From QYOJ01 sp043810345 (GTDB taxonomy: Bacteria > Bacteroidota > Bacteroidia > Bacteroidales > FEN-979): a DNA stretch of 14,307 nt. Of the stretch, positions 13,654 to 14,307 are shown piece by piece. The stretch is taken from the NCBI GenBank assembly GCA_043810345.1, contig JBDROF010000035.1:1-14307 (forward strand), read 5' to 3'. The position numbers and the translations under genes are program-made. Under the pieces are notes generated by a model, which made no database searches, was not told the origin of the DNA, and was given only the letters and a program-made list of their open reading frames with translations. The stretch's first letter is position 1; each line of letters starts with the position of its first letter.

Positions 13654-13697
13654 AGGTAGGATGTAGCATGTAAACCTTGAACCTAGAACCTTTTTTG
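13645..13697 (+). terminator. Possible intrinsic terminator built from heptamers after the GT2-like gene
   Basis: AAAGGTT at 13645-13651 pairs with AACCTTT at 13687-13693, and AGGT at 13654-13657 with ACCT at 13681-13684, followed by a run of T at 13691-13696. The stem is interrupted and the loop is over 20 bases, so efficiency is doubtful. Confidence 0.4.
13653..13694 (+). repeat. Six heptamers after the GT2-like stop codon
   Basis: Starting at the last base of the stop codon, the units are GAGGTAG, then GATGTAG and CATGTAA, then ACCTTGA with ACCTAGA and ACCTTTT. The first three carry TAG or TAA in the gene's direction; the last three are nearly complementary to the first part. Confidence 0.65.
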
Positions 13698-13705
13698 TAT
13701 TTTTG
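13698..13705 (+). promoter_or_regulatory. Bacteroidota-type -7 element for the DUF5606 gene
   Basis: TATTTTTG, the same octamer as before purB, ends 15 bases before the ATG at 13721. It follows immediately after the T-run of the possible terminator. Confidence 0.55.
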
Positions 13706-13720
13706 TAAAAAATCGGTGGT

Positions 13721-14140
13721 ATGGAGTTGAGTAAAATCTTATCCATCTCGGGAAGAGCCGGCCTTTTCAAGGTTATTTCACAGGCTAAAAATGCAGTCAT
13801 TGTGGAGTCGCTGACCGACCAGAAACGGTTCCCCGTTTTTGGTCATGAGAAGATGAGTTCGCTGGAAGAGATCAGTGTATTCACCACCGATGAAGACCTT
13901 CCGTTGAAAGAGGTGTTCAAAGCGATGCGGGAGAAGCTCGGGGAGAAGGAGACCGTCGATCCGAAATCGGACAGCAAGGTTCTGCAGGAATTCTTTCTCG
14001 AAATGGTGCCGGAGTATGACCAGGAACGGGTGTATCCATCAGATATCAAAAAGATCCTGAACTGGTACAACCTTTTACTGGCAAACCAGCTTCTTGATTT
14101 CTCCGGGGAGGAGGAAGAAAAGGAGAAAACTTCTGCCTAA
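13721..14140 (+). CDS. DUF5606 family protein
   Basis: A 139-residue soluble, acidic protein. Its beginning, LSKILSISGRAGLFKVISQ followed by NAVIVESLTDQKRFPVFGHEKMSSLEEISVFT, is the pattern of DUF5606, a small family found across Bacteroidota. The first 55 residues look like a compact beta-barrel-type domain; the middle (LKEVFKAMREKLG, LQEFFLEMVPEYD) is helical; the tail is rich in Glu and probably disordered. No function is established and no catalytic residues stand out. It has its own -7 element, so it is likely transcribed alone. The family call rests on recognition of the N-terminal pattern and is fairly secure; the role is unknown. Confidence 0.85.
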   Translation: MELSKILSISGRAGLFKVISQAKNAVIVESLTDQKRFPVFGHEKMSSLEEISVFTTDEDLPLKEVFKAMREKLGEKETVDPKSDSKVLQEFFLEMVPEYDQERVYPSDIKKILNWYNLLLANQLLDFSGEEEEKEKTSA

Positions 14141-14307
14141 AAAGTGGCGAAAAATTTGACGAAATGCTTATCTTTCTCCTAAAAATCCTAACCAATAATT
14201 ATCGCCTTTGGTATGCGAGTTTCTCCTGCGAGCTTAGCCAAACTCAAGCTTGGCATTAACTCATGTCTGTGTTCTTAAAGTCCTTTTCAGGACAAGTTGC
14301 TTTGGTC
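14141..14307. other. Right-edge segment of 167 bases without an identified gene
   Basis: No convincing coding frame is seen. Features are the direct repeat TGCGAG near 14214 and 14227, a 5-base hairpin GTCCT/AGGAC at 14280-14293, and a minus-strand frame open from the edge to TAA at 14256-14258 (16 codons ending KDFKNTDMS). It could be the end of a leftward gene or an insertion-sequence margin, but this is undecided. Confidence 0.3.

Noticed and set aside
13180..13800. 206-residue reverse frame over the GT2-like and DUF5606 genes
   Set aside because: It spans two real forward genes and a promoter, and shows no family pattern.
14213..14278. 21-residue forward ORF at the right edge
   Set aside because: Too short, with no similarity I recognise and no -7 element; kept only as part of the unassigned edge segment.

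Overview
The window looks like a chromosomal segment of a member of the Bacteroidota, most likely class Bacteroidia. The grounds are TAnnTTTG promoter elements just upstream of six genes, weak or absent Shine-Dalgarno sequences, a TonB-dependent receptor paired with a DUF4249 lipoprotein, and several families typical of this phylum (BT_3928-like DoxX protein, tandem DUF1599, DUF5606). Base composition is moderate and even across the genes. No phage, CRISPR, rRNA or tRNA gene was found.

Layout. Positions 1-1629 hold a leftward pair: a DUF1599 protein and, overlapping it, a BT_3928-type membrane protein cut by the window edge. Diverging rightward are folP (dihydropteroate synthase) and cdaA (diadenylate cyclase), a neighbourhood I recall as conserved in Bacteroidales. 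cdaA converges on a leftward operon transcribed ruvX, def, then a TPR lipoprotein (5101 to 3455). Back to back with ruvX, dapD starts rightward and overlaps a GT9 heptosyltransferase-like gene by 4 bases. Then follow tsaC (tRNA threonylcarbamoyladenosine synthesis), a TonB receptor, a DUF4249 lipoprotein, purB, a GT2-like glycosyltransferase and a DUF5606 protein. The last 167 bases hold no gene I can identify.

The genes are mostly housekeeping: folate and purine synthesis, lysine/diaminopimelate synthesis, tRNA modification, formyl-methionine processing, c-di-AMP signalling and surface glycan assembly. The receptor plus lipoprotein pair is the only obviously accessory-type cassette.

The most unusual content is not a gene. 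Between and even inside genes lie short tandem repeats whose unit sequence differs from place to place but whose period is almost always 7 (or 14) or 8 bases. At five gene 3' ends the units read in the gene's own direction carry a stop codon, and in at least two genes (def, DUF4249) the gene's stop lies inside the repeat. Within the GT9 gene, two stop-free repeat blocks appear to have been captured in frame and are predicted to be translated, one as a heptapeptide repeat. Between purB and the GT2-like gene a run of about eleven heptamers forms one side of a foldback structure with 13-base terminal inverted repeats.
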